From: an uncultured Acidobacteriota bacterium
GTDB taxonomy: Bacteria > Acidobacteriota > Blastocatellia > RBC074
NCBI GenBank assembly: GCA_902825875.1
Contig: CADECP010000030.1
Span: 1 to 64,000 of the forward strand
Length of the DNA: 64,000 nucleotides
Direction: 5' to 3'
Position numbers and translations under genes: made by a program. Under the pieces are notes generated by a model. That model saw only the letters and a program-made list of their open reading frames with translations, was not told where the DNA came from and did not search any database. Below are positions 39,954-50,018 of the stretch, piece after piece. Positions within the stretch are counted from its first letter, which is position 1. Every line of letters begins with the position of its first letter.

Positions 39954-41000
39954 TCAATCAACTTGCCTGCGTTTTCCCGTTGTGTGTCGGTTTGTCTTAG
40001 CAGGCGTAAGATTACGTGAGATCGTCCGCCGCTCAAGATACGAATCAAGTGAAGTTCGTACATCCCCCTTATTGATTTGAGTTCGTCCATCCAACAAGGC
40101 CAGCCGTGCAGCTTCAATACTAAAACGCTCGACATCCGCCCCGGTTGCGTCGGCGAGTTGCTTTGCAAGCGCCCCAATGTTCAACAATGAGCAGTCAAAC
40201 CCTCTCAAAAACTGCCGCAGCATCAGCACACGGTCCTGCACAGATGGCGCAGGAAACTGAACGACTGTCTCAAATCTACGCCATACTGCTTTATCTAGGA
40301 GCTTTTCATGGTTAGTGGCAGCAATGAGTAAGCTTTCGCCGCGAAAGGCATCCATCAACTGCAACAATGTGTTGACTACCCGCTTTAGTTCACCATGTTC
40401 GAAAACGTTATCTCGATCCTTGCCAATAGCATCGAATTCGTCGAATAGAACAACCCATCGCCCGCGTTGAATAAAATCAAAGACACGCCTGAGATTAGCT
40501 GCTGTTTCGCCGAGGTAAGAAGAAACCACAGCATCAAATCTGACGATGGCGAGTGGAGAGGACAGCACACCGGCAATGACTTGAGCCGCCAGAGTCTTCC
40601 CACACCCAGGTGGCCCAAAAAACAAAACGCGCTGGGTCGGCTTAATCCCGCCCCCGACTAGCAAATCTTTATGACGATGCTCACGCACAATTTGCTTTAG
40701 TGAGCCTAAAGAAGATTCTGGCAGAACGAGCCGGTCCCAATCGTAGGGAGACTCAGTAATGTCCAACAGAGGAAAACCACGTTCTCTATCTTTAGGAATT
40801 TCGTAATGACTGACATTGTTGGGCTTCCCATTTCGATGCCCAGTACCATTGAGCAATATTCTTTCCAAATCATCGGCCAATAAGCGATGGTTCTTAATGC
40901 GCTCTTCTTGAATTAGCTCTGAAGCAGCAGAGCGAAAAGCCGAATCATCGTGCATAGCGTAACCGCGAAAAAGTTGGCGCAGCAGGTCTCCGTTTGTCAT
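39954..41000 (-). CDS. ietA: IetA-like AAA+ ATPase of an antiphage pair
   Basis: A 348-residue AAA+ ATPase. Walker A GPPGCGKT is at about residues 129-136, Walker B VVLFDEFDAI near 184-193, sensor 1 is LLIAATNHEKL and the arginine-finger region AVWRRFETVVQFP. A helical lid and a short C-terminal extension follow, and the first 120 residues form a helical N-terminal domain. ATG at 41000 is preceded by GGAGAG at good spacing, better than the GTG at 41015. It precedes the S8 protease gene by 26 bases on the same strand. In the known pair the ATPase is thought to sense infection and license the protease; for this copy that is inference. Confidence 0.8.
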   Translation of the reverse strand: MTNGDLLRQLFRGYAMHDDSAFRSAASELIQEERIKNHRLLADDLERILLNGTGHRNGKPNNVSHYEIPKDRERGFPLLDITESPYDWDRLVLPESSLGSLKQIVREHRHKDLLVGGGIKPTQRVLFFGPPGCGKTLAAQVIAGVLSSPLAIVRFDAVVSSYLGETAANLRRVFDFIQRGRWVVLFDEFDAIGKDRDNVFEHGELKRVVNTLLQLMDAFRGESLLIAATNHEKLLDKAVWRRFETVVQFPAPSVQDRVLMLRQFLRGFDCSLLNIGALAKQLADATGADVERFSIEAARLALLDGRTQINKGDVRTSLDSYLERRTISRNLTPAKTNRHTTGKRRQVD

Positions 41001-41027
41001 TGTTTTACTCTCCACTGTTCATCTTGG

Positions 41028-41145
41028 TGGGGCTGCCTGCCCATTGGGCAGACTTGCTTGCAAATCCAGCCTTGCAAGCCCCGTCATACACGTTGTACCC
41101 GCAGCCGCTTAAGTGAAATAAATGAATTTCACAAGCCCCCCCCCC
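41028..41145 (-). promoter_or_regulatory. Structured leader and operator-like region upstream of ietA
   Basis: Reading outward from ietA there are three elements. First, 41028-41083 has outer arms GGGGCT/AGCCCC enclosing two hairpins, CTGCCCATTGGGCAG and GCTTGCAA-8-TTGCAAGC. Second, a 7-bp dyad GTGAAAT/ATTTCAC lies at 41113-41132. Third, ten consecutive C residues lie at 41136-41145 (a G tract on the coding strand). The first could form a cloverleaf-like RNA, the dyad could bind a repressor, and the homopolymer could vary in length. No promoter consensus is certain. Farther on, 41236-41261 is a 9-bp stem hairpin that may end thiC transcription. Confidence 0.45.
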
Positions 41146-41286
41146 TCTGAAACGCCACTTGAAAAGGTTTAGATAGGTGCTAAGTTTGCCTTGTGCTTAA
41201 GACTGAAATCAAGGATGGTAAGAACTCAAACTCGGAGTTGAGGCAAACCGCTGCCCCAACTCTGTTTGTGCGCCAAGAACGATGCC

Positions 41287-43346
<2,060 letters not shown>

Positions 43347-43359
43347 TTGTTGAGTAAGT

Positions 43360-43731
43360 TCATAAGCAAAGAGTTCGTGGTGGGCATTTTTGCTGTTTGG
43401 ACGGCAAAACTTGGAGCATAAATTTTTGTTCGCTTTCAGTCTCGGCCTTTACCTGAATCTTCTTTTGTTGAAGCGTCCGAAACTGATAAGCCTCAATTTT
43501 TATGTCGTAAATGCCCACCGGAAGCTCCGTTTCAAATCGCCCATTTGCCGGGTTAGAGGTTAAAACCCATTTTCGACCTTTACCTAAAATCGTGATTTTT
43601 GCCGGCAGAATCACGGCATCGTTCTGATCTACGATCACACCATTTATCTTTCCAGTTTTCACCACCTGAGCGTCGGCAAAAGCCGATAGTGATGCCAACA
43701 TAATAAAAACCGTAATTACAACTTTTCTCAT
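43360..43731 (-). CDS. Small secreted protein with carboxypeptidase regulatory-like domain
   Basis: A 123-residue protein with a signal peptide (MRKVVITVFIMLASLSAFAD) followed by one CarboxypepD_reg-type beta-sandwich: GKINGVIVDQNDAVILPAKI, a turn NPANGRFETELPVGIYDIKI and a final strand EQKFMLQVLP. The tail has two Cys (KCPPRTLCL) that may form a disulfide. Such single domains often help fold or anchor cell-surface proteins. It lies 6 bases after moaA on the same strand, and its stop is only about 14 bases before the riboswitch. Function unknown. Confidence 0.75.
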   Translation of the reverse strand: MRKVVITVFIMLASLSAFADAQVVKTGKINGVIVDQNDAVILPAKITILGKGRKWVLTSNPANGRFETELPVGIYDIKIEAYQFRTLQQKKIQVKAETESEQKFMLQVLPSKQQKCPPRTLCL

Positions 43732-43737
43732 TTGGCG

Positions 43738-44736
43738 CTAACCTCCTATACAAGACATCGTTCTGAGCGGTTGCACGAACTCCGGATCGTTGATGTGGTG
43801 GCGCTCTTCTTTCTTTTCGATGGTCGCTGCGATGAACTCAATCAGGTCATCGTGCGTCGCGCCGCTCCGCAACAAAGCCTTGATGTTGTGCTCGACGTTG
43901 GAAAACAGACACGTGCGAATTTGCCCATCGGCGGTTAGCCGAATGCGGCTGCAATGGCCGCAAAACGGTTGCGTGACCGGATTGATGAAACCGATTTCTC
44001 CGGGCGCTCCGTCGGCGAATCGCCAACGCCGAGCCGTTTCGCTCAGGTTTTCTGACTGAACTCGTTCCAGCGGGAAGACTTCGTGGATGCGCGCGCGAGT
44101 CTCTTCGCCAGGGATGACCATTTCGCGCTTCCAGACTTTGCCGTTGTCCAGCGGCATGAATTCGATGAAGCGGACGTGAACGCCTTTGGCGCGCGCGAAT
44201 TCGGCGAAGCTGACGGCTTGGTCGTCGTTGATGCCACGCATCATGACGCAATTGACTTTGACCGGGTGCAGCCCGGCTTCGATTGCGGAGTCAATTCCGT
44301 CCAACACTCTATGGAGTTCGTTCCGTCCGGTCAGCAGCGAAAACCGCTCCGGCGTCAGCGAATCCAGACTGATGGTGATGCGCTGCAAACCGCCGCGCTT
44401 CAAGGCTTCGGCGCGACCACGCAGAAAGTGCGCGTTCGTCGTCATCGCCAAATCGGACATGCCAGGAATCGCCCCCAGCCGTTCGACCAGACTTTCCAGA
44501 TCGCGCCGCAACATAGGTTCACCGCCTGTGACGCGCAGTTTGTTGACGCCTAAACCAACGAACACTTCGGCCAGCGTAATGATTTCTTCGTAAGTCAGAA
44601 TTTCGGGTTTCGGCTTCCACTCCATCGCCTCGGTCGGCATGCAGTAAAAGCAACGAAAGTTGCAGCGGTCGGTGATGGAAATCCGTAGATCGCGGATGGC
44701 GCGGCCAAAACTGTCTTTGAGCACTGGTAAATTCAT
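43738..44736 (-). CDS. moaA: GTP 3',8-cyclase (MoaA), molybdenum cofactor biosynthesis
   Basis: A 332-residue radical-SAM enzyme making 3',8-cyclo-GTP in the first step of molybdopterin synthesis. The N-terminal cluster motif is CNFRCFYC (CX3CX2C), followed by TGGEPMLRRDLE, and the C-terminal cluster motif CGHCSRIRLTADGQIRTCLF holds the second 4Fe-4S site. The protein ends in the conserved Gly-Gly (CIGG) needed for activity in characterised homologues. It is divergent from the GlcD-like gene; promoters for both must share about 90 bases. Other mo-genes are not in the window. Confidence 0.95.
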   Translation of the reverse strand: MNLPVLKDSFGRAIRDLRISITDRCNFRCFYCMPTEAMEWKPKPEILTYEEIITLAEVFVGLGVNKLRVTGGEPMLRRDLESLVERLGAIPGMSDLAMTTNAHFLRGRAEALKRGGLQRITISLDSLTPERFSLLTGRNELHRVLDGIDSAIEAGLHPVKVNCVMMRGINDDQAVSFAEFARAKGVHVRFIEFMPLDNGKVWKREMVIPGEETRARIHEVFPLERVQSENLSETARRWRFADGAPGEIGFINPVTQPFCGHCSRIRLTADGQIRTCLFSNVEHNIKALLRSGATHDDLIEFIAATIEKKEERHHINDPEFVQPLRTMSCIGG

Positions 44737-44829
44737 GATTGCTTGCCTTTGGAATTGAACGGAACGTATTCTAACAGCCGCCTGTCGGAAGTCACAAAAT
44801 CAATCAAAGAGACAAAAGGAATCCGAGCA

Positions 44830-46287
44830 ATGTCCGAACAACTGGAATCGAAGATCGTCGCACGTCTGCGCGAAATTTTGGGCAAAGACGCCGTCGCTGC
44901 TGATCACGACGAATTGATGGTGTACGAATGCGACGCGATGACTACGCATAAGTCGCTGCCGCTGGCGGTGGTCTTCCCTCGCAATACTGAGCAGGTTGCG
45001 TTTGTCGTCAAACTGCTGGCGGAACATGGAATCCCATTTGGCCCGCGCGGAGCCGGAACCGGCTTGAGTTCGGGTGCGGTGGCCGTTGGCTGTGAAAAAG
45101 GCGAGCGCGCAGTCATCATCGAAATGGCGCGGATGAACAAAGTGCTGGAAGTGGATTACGCCAATCGCCGAGCCGTCGTGCAGCCGGGACTGATCAACGT
45201 TCGTTTGTCTCAAGCCGTCGCCGCGCGCGGATACCATTACGCGCCCGATCCTTCGTCGCAGACTTCCTGCACCATCGGCGGCAACGTAGCCGAAAACGCA
45301 GGCGGCCCGCATTGCTTGAAATACGGGGCGACGACCAATCACATTTTGGGTTTGGAAGTCGTCTTGCCAACAGGCGAAATCGTCAACCTGGGCGGAGCCG
45401 GAGCCGATTCGATTGGTTTTGATTTGCTGGGCGCTTTCGTCGGCAGCGAAGGCACAATGGGCATCGCCACCAAAGTCACCGTGCGATTGACGCGCACGCC
45501 GCAAATGGTCATCACGTTGTTGGCGGATTTTCTGGATTTGAACGACGCCAGTCGAGCCGTTTCGGCCATCATCGCCGCCGGTTTGCTGCCCGCCGCGTTG
45601 GAGATGATTGACAAGGTCGTCATCGCTGCCGTCGAAGATTCGATTTATGCTGCTGGCTATCCGCGCGATGCGGCGGCTTGTTTGATTGTCGAACTTGATG
45701 GTTTGCAAGCCGGGTTGGAGACTCAAGCCAAACGCGCGACAGACATTTGTTTCGCCAACGGCGCTCGAAGTGTTCGCGCGGCTTCGGACGAAACCGAACG
45801 CAAAAAACTCTGGGCTGGTCGCAAAGGCGCGTTCGGCGCTTTGGGCAGAATCAGCCCCGACTTGTTTGTTCAAGACGCCGTAGTTCCGCGCACCAAATTG
45901 CCCGAAGTGCTGGCTGGCATTTACGCCATCGGAGCCAAATACAACATTCGGCTTTCAACGGTTTTTCACGCCGGAGACGGCAATCTGCATCCGAACCTGA
46001 ATTTCGACGGGCGTGACCCTGACGAAGTCGCGCGCGTTCACCAAGCTAGCAAAGAAATCATGAAGCTCTGCGTTGACGCGGGCGGTTCGATCTCCGGCGA
46101 ACACGGAGTCGGGCTGGATAAAATTGGCTACATGCCGATGATCTTCGATCAGGCTTCGCTGGACGCGATGCTGGCCGTCAAAGACGTGTTCAACCCGCTC
46201 GGACTTTGCAATCCCGGCAAAGCCGTTCCCGCGCAGAAAATGTGCCGCGAACACAAAAAAGGCTTCGAACATCTACTGGCCAACTGA
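44830..46287 (+). CDS. glcD: FAD-linked oxidase, glycolate oxidase GlcD-like
   Basis: A 485-residue flavoprotein. The PCMH-type FAD domain shows FGPRGAGTGLSSGAVAV and SCTIGGNVAENAGGPHCLKY; the C-terminal oxidase domain shows FHAGDGNLHPNLNFD and GEHGVGLDKIGYM. This matches glycolate or D-lactate dehydrogenase subunits. GlcE and GlcF partners are not adjacent, so it may act alone or with distant subunits; the symbol is a family label. ATG 44830 follows AAAGGAATCC; upstream in-frame TTG codons are rejected. Confidence 0.85.
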   Translation: MSEQLESKIVARLREILGKDAVAADHDELMVYECDAMTTHKSLPLAVVFPRNTEQVAFVVKLLAEHGIPFGPRGAGTGLSSGAVAVGCEKGERAVIIEMARMNKVLEVDYANRRAVVQPGLINVRLSQAVAARGYHYAPDPSSQTSCTIGGNVAENAGGPHCLKYGATTNHILGLEVVLPTGEIVNLGGAGADSIGFDLLGAFVGSEGTMGIATKVTVRLTRTPQMVITLLADFLDLNDASRAVSAIIAAGLLPAALEMIDKVVIAAVEDSIYAAGYPRDAAACLIVELDGLQAGLETQAKRATDICFANGARSVRAASDETERKKLWAGRKGAFGALGRISPDLFVQDAVVPRTKLPEVLAGIYAIGAKYNIRLSTVFHAGDGNLHPNLNFDGRDPDEVARVHQASKEIMKLCVDAGGSISGEHGVGLDKIGYMPMIFDQASLDAMLAVKDVFNPLGLCNPGKAVPAQKMCREHKKGFEHLLAN

Positions 46288-46303
46288 ACAATTGTCCATT
46301 CAC

Positions 46304-47308
46304 ATGAAACTGAGAGCGCCACGAAATCGAACCATCACGCTGACTGCCGAAGAGCAATCGCTCTACAAGCGGCGTTTGCTTCGGTTAAGTGAGCCACTTT
46401 TGATCGAATCCCTGACCGATAAAACGATTTGTCAAAATGTATTTGAGGCGACCCCTTTTCTGCCGGACGGGTTTGTTGATTTGTTGATCGTTGATCCGCC
46501 TTACAACCTGGACAAGTCTTTCAACGAAAACAAATTCAAAAGCTTGTCGAGCAGCGATTACGCCGAATGGATTGATCGCTGGCTTGGCGGTTTGCGCCGA
46601 GTGCTGAAACCCACTGCTTCGATTTACATCTGTTCGGACTGGCGTTCGTCGGCTGCCGTTCAACAAATCGCCGAAAAGTATTTTTGCGTTCAGAACCGTA
46701 TCACCTGGGAACGCGAAAAAGGGCGAGGCGCGTTGTCGAATTGGAAAAACTGTTCTGAAGACATCTGGTTTTGCACGGTCGGACGCGAATACAACTTTAA
46801 TGTCGAAGCCGTGAAGTTGAAGCGAAAAGTCATTGCGCCGTACACCAACGGCGACGGCGCACCAAAAGACTGGCAACGCAGCGACGACGGAGATTTTCGA
46901 CTGACTTATCCTTCCAATTTGTGGACGGACATTTCCGTGCCGTTTTGGTCTATGCCGGAAAACACAGACCATCCAACGCAAAAACCTGAAAAGCTGATAG
47001 CCAAACTGATACTGGCCAGTTCCAATCCGGGCGATCTGGTGTTCGACCCGTTTCTCGGTTCGGGAACGACTTCGGTTGTCGCTAAAAAACTTGGCCGTCA
47101 TTTTGTCGGAATCGAACAGGAAGAGTTGTATTGCTGTCTGGTGGAAAAACGTTTGGAAATGGCTCTGGAAGATTCTTCAGTTCAGGGTTATCACGACAGC
47201 GTTTTTTGGGAGCGCAATACGTTGTCAGAGCAAAAAAAAGACGCGATCAAAATCAGAAAAGCAGCGGCTGGCACTGGCTCGCTTTTTGATGGCGAGGGTT
47301 GGGAATGA
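46304..47308 (+). CDS. Type II DNA adenine/cytosine-N4 methyltransferase (beta class)
   Basis: A 334-residue amino-methyltransferase. The catalytic DPPY motif comes first (residues 64-67, LLIVDPPYNLDKSF) and the SAM-binding DPFLGSGTT motif last (about residue 248, followed by FVGIEQEELYC), so the order is that of beta-class N6A/N4C enzymes. ATG 46304 is preferred; a TTG at 46292 would add four residues. The stop overlaps the ATG of the restriction gene (ATGA), forming an R-M operon in which the protective enzyme comes first. The target sequence cannot be deduced. Confidence 0.85.
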   Translation: MKLRAPRNRTITLTAEEQSLYKRRLLRLSEPLLIESLTDKTICQNVFEATPFLPDGFVDLLIVDPPYNLDKSFNENKFKSLSSSDYAEWIDRWLGGLRRVLKPTASIYICSDWRSSAAVQQIAEKYFCVQNRITWEREKGRGALSNWKNCSEDIWFCTVGREYNFNVEAVKLKRKVIAPYTNGDGAPKDWQRSDDGDFRLTYPSNLWTDISVPFWSMPENTDHPTQKPEKLIAKLILASSNPGDLVFDPFLGSGTTSVVAKKLGRHFVGIEQEELYCCLVEKRLEMALEDSSVQGYHDSVFWERNTLSEQKKDAIKIRKAAAGTGSLFDGEGWE

Positions 47309-47967
47309 AAAGCACATTATTTTCCACAGACAGATACAAAGAAGTAGAAAACAGAATCAAAGACTTCCTCAATCAACAGCAGGATTTTCTTTCCGGCAGC
47401 ACAGTCAACAGCACACGAGCGACTGGAGACGCGATTCAGGAAATTCTGGCAGAACATTTTCAAAAGATTCTCGGTGCTGAAGTCTGTCAAAACTACTCGT
47501 CTGACTTTGCCCGACGAGCGATGGCAGATTTGGCGTTTGAAGACAGCAACGGTTTGTATTACGTCATTGATGTCAAAACTCACCGATTGGACACGCGATT
47601 CAACATGCCCAATCTGACTTCGGTCGAACGATTGGCCAGATTTTACGAAGACAATCGAAATCACTTTGTCATTTTGATGATCGCTTACAAGATTTCCGAC
47701 TTGCACGCTGAAATTGAAGACGTAAAGTTCGCTCCGGTTGAATTTCTCGGCTGGGATTGTTTGACGATTGGCGCGTTGGGCTGGGGGCAAATTCAAATCG
47801 CCAATTCCAACGTTGTGACGATCAATCCACAACAATCTCGCAAACAATGGATGCTGGAACTTTGCGATGCCTTGCTGGATTTTTACCCCAAAGAAATTGC
47901 CAAGATTGATCGGCGAATCGAGCATTTCAAAAAGATTCGCAGCAAATGGGAAGAACGATCTGAATAA
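47305..47967 (+). CDS. Type II restriction endonuclease, PD-(D/E)XK type
   Basis: A 220-residue protein with a nuclease core: Asp75 in RRAMADLAFED and Asp89-Val-Lys91 in YYVIDVKTHRLDTRF, i.e. D-X13-DVK, the arrangement seen in EcoRV/HincII-like enzymes. The DVKT block followed by NMPNLTSVERLARFY recalls HincII, but this is by eye only. The C-terminal helix is charged and may contact DNA or the dimer partner. The ATG lies within the methyltransferase stop. Together with the upstream gene it forms a compact R-M system. Confidence 0.75.
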   Translation: MKSTLFSTDRYKEVENRIKDFLNQQQDFLSGSTVNSTRATGDAIQEILAEHFQKILGAEVCQNYSSDFARRAMADLAFEDSNGLYYVIDVKTHRLDTRFNMPNLTSVERLARFYEDNRNHFVILMIAYKISDLHAEIEDVKFAPVEFLGWDCLTIGALGWGQIQIANSNVVTINPQQSRKQWMLELCDALLDFYPKEIAKIDRRIEHFKKIRSKWEERSE

Positions 47968-48031
47968 AATTGCTCCGCTCATTTGATTCTCGTGCCGAGG
48001 TAATCGGCATCCTTTCACCTGGAGACAACAC

Positions 48032-48799
48032 ATGCGATTTCGCAAACTATCACTTGGAATTTGTTTTTTGCTGTTCACAGCTACCGCTGTTGCTCAACAA
48101 CCGGCTACCCAAACACCTGCGCCGGATTCGCCCGAAGCGTTGAAACAGCAGATTGATCGGTTGCAACGCCGAATGCAGGACTGGCCTCAACTCAATCGGT
48201 ACAAGGAAGCCAACACCAAAGTTCCCGCTGCGGAAAAGAACGAAGCTCGCGTGGTGTTTCTGGGCGATTCGATCACCGACGGCTGGAAGCTCGCCGAATA
48301 CTTTCCCAACAAGCCGTACATCAATCGAGGCATCAGCGGGCAAACGACTCCGCAAATGTTGATTCGCATGCGCCCGGATGTGATTGCTCACAAACCCAAA
48401 GCCATAGTCATTCTGGCCGGAACCAACGACATCGCAGGCAATACCGGCCCGATGACCGTCGAGATGATTACCGACAATTACGCTTCGATAGCCGAACTGG
48501 CCAAAGCCAACGGCATCAAAGTCATCTTCGCGTCCGTGCTGCCGATTCACGATTACGGCAAGAACAAGGTCTCTGAACGACGTTCGCCCGAAAACATCCT
48601 GAAGCTCAACGATTGGCTGAAAGCTTATTGCAAAGCCAACGGCCACACGTACCTGGATTACTTCAGCAAGATGGTGGACGACAAAGGCATGCTCAAAGTT
48701 GAGTTGGCTAACGACGGCCTGCATCCGAATGCCGAAGGTTACAAGCTGATGGCTCCACTGGCGGAAGCGGCGATTCAGCAAGTTCTGAAAAAGAAATAG
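48032..48799 (+). CDS. Secreted SGNH/GDSL hydrolase
   Basis: A 255-residue esterase-type protein with a signal peptide (MRFRKLSLGICFLLFTATAV, cleavage near AVAQQ). Block I is VVFLGDSITDGW with Ser80, block II Gly is in INRGISGQT, block III ILAGTNDIAG has Asn132, and block V DGLHPNAEGY holds the Asp/His pair. Close relatives deacetylate sugars or act as lipases. The preceding spacer has CTGGAGACAAC as ribosome site. Its stop codon runs directly into a heptamer array. Confidence 0.85.
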   Translation: MRFRKLSLGICFLLFTATAVAQQPATQTPAPDSPEALKQQIDRLQRRMQDWPQLNRYKEANTKVPAAEKNEARVVFLGDSITDGWKLAEYFPNKPYINRGISGQTTPQMLIRMRPDVIAHKPKAIVILAGTNDIAGNTGPMTVEMITDNYASIAELAKANGIKVIFASVLPIHDYGKNKVSERRSPENILKLNDWLKAYCKANGHTYLDYFSKMVDDKGMLKVELANDGLHPNAEGYKLMAPLAEAAIQQVLKKK

Positions 48800-48891
48800 G
48801 AGTTAGGAGTTAGGAGATGGGAGATAGGGTACAAAGAGGCACATTCAGATAACGCCTCTAACTCCTAACTCCCAACTCCTAACTCCCAGCC
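48800..48891. repeat. Heptamer array with inverted arms between SGNH hydrolase and dehydrogenase genes
   Basis: The left arm 48800-48827 is GAGTTAG, GAGTTAG, GAGATGG, GAGATAG. The right arm 48857-48891 is TCTAACT, CCTAACT, CCCAACT, CCTAACT, CCCAGCC, ending exactly at the ATG of the next gene. The arms are complementary and can fold into a long hairpin with a loop of about 29 bases. The right arm leaves no purine-rich ribosome site before the start codon. Confidence 0.9.
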
Positions 48892-49926
48892 ATGCACAAA
48901 ATCACTGTCATCAAAGGCGACGGCGTTGGACCGGAAATTTGCGACGCGGCGATGCGCGTCATCGAAGCCACAGGCGTCAAATGCGAATGGGAGTTCGCGC
49001 TGGTTGGCGGACAAGCTGAAAAACAGTTTGGCACGCCGTTGCCCGCTGAAACCGTCGCCAAAATTCGCCAGAACAAAGTCGCCCTAAAAGGCCCTGTCAT
49101 CATCGAAGCGATGGGCGAAAAGGTTTTGGTGTCTCACCCCGATCATTCACAACGTGTCTATTCCAACGTCAACACGGCGATGCGAATCGAGCTTGGAGCC
49201 TTCGTCAACGTTCGCCCGTTGCGTGCGTTTGAAGGTGTCAATTCGCACGCGCCCAAACTCAACGTCGTCGTCATACGCGAAATCACCGAAGACCTGTACA
49301 GCGGTTACGAACACGCCATCGGCGCTGACGCTGCCGAAGCGGTCAAAATCACTACGCGCAAAGCGTCGGAACGCGCCGCTCGGTTCGCGTTTGAATACGC
49401 CACGCAACGTTGGCGACGACGGCTGAGCATCATTCACAAAGCCAACGTGCTGCAATTAACCGACGGATTGTTTCTTCGCACCGCGCGCGAAGTCGCCGCA
49501 AATTATCCGAAAGTGAAATGCGACGACGCGATGATTGACGCTTGTGTCTATCAACTGGCTTGCAAACCCGAAGGCTGGGACGTGTTGCTGATGCCGAACC
49601 AATACGGCGACATCATTTCGGATTTGTGCGCCGGGCTGGTCGGCAGCTTCGGACTCGCGCCCGGAGCCAGTTTCGGTGACGACATTGCCATCTTTGAAGC
49701 CGCGCACGGAGCCGCGCTCGATCTGGCCGGACAAAACAAAGTGAATCCGGCAGCGATGATTTTGTGCGGCGCGATGTTGATGGAACACCTGGAAGAATTC
49801 GAGGCAGCACAACGCATCCGCGACGCCGTCAAAGCCGTCATCAAAGACGGTCGCGCCGTCACGCCTGACCTGGGCGGCAACGCCAAAACAACCGTGATGA
49901 CCAACGTCATCATTGATCATTTGTAA
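48892..49926 (+). CDS. Isocitrate/isopropylmalate dehydrogenase-family NAD(P)-dependent oxidoreductase
   Basis: A 344-residue decarboxylating beta-hydroxyacid dehydrogenase. Recognisable blocks are ITVIKGDGVGPEICDAAMRV, IELGAFVNVRPLRAFEGV, VVIREITEDLYSGYEH, IIHKANVLQLTDGLFLRT and MPNQYGDIISDLCAGLVG. The YSGYEH pattern and overall length point to a monomer-type NAD-isocitrate dehydrogenase rather than LeuB; the NAD/NADP preference is not settled. No ribosome binding site is visible because a heptamer repeat abuts the ATG. A second heptamer array follows the stop. Confidence 0.85.
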   Translation: MHKITVIKGDGVGPEICDAAMRVIEATGVKCEWEFALVGGQAEKQFGTPLPAETVAKIRQNKVALKGPVIIEAMGEKVLVSHPDHSQRVYSNVNTAMRIELGAFVNVRPLRAFEGVNSHAPKLNVVVIREITEDLYSGYEHAIGADAAEAVKITTRKASERAARFAFEYATQRWRRRLSIIHKANVLQLTDGLFLRTAREVAANYPKVKCDDAMIDACVYQLACKPEGWDVLLMPNQYGDIISDLCAGLVGSFGLAPGASFGDDIAIFEAAHGAALDLAGQNKVNPAAMILCGAMLMEHLEEFEAAQRIRDAVKAVIKDGRAVTPDLGGNAKTTVMTNVIIDHL

Positions 49927-49929
49927 AAA

Positions 49930-50018
49930 GTAGACAGAAGACAGTAGCCAGTAGCCAACGTTCGTAAGCACAACTTTGGCCAGTCACTACTGTCTACTGT
50001 CTACTGTCTACTTCTGCT
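49930..50018. repeat. Heptamer array with inverted arms before the PfkB-SIS gene
   Basis: The left arm 49930-49957 is GTAGACA, GAAGACA, GTAGCCA, GTAGCCA. The right arm 49984-50018 is TCACTAC, three copies of TGTCTAC and TTCTGCT, ending exactly at the ATG at 50019. The arms are complementary. The unit sequence is unrelated to the array 1.1 kb upstream, but period, arm layout and contact with the start codon are the same. Confidence 0.9.

Noticed and set aside
41028-41083. Cloverleaf-like fold as a tRNA gene
   Set aside because: At 56 bases it is too short, has no T-loop GTTCGA-type motif and no CCA-side acceptor pairing of normal length.
48800-50018. Heptamer arrays as a possible CRISPR array or origin iterons
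   Set aside because: Units are only 7 bases with no spacers, and no replication gene is adjacent; the arm symmetry suggests foldback elements instead.
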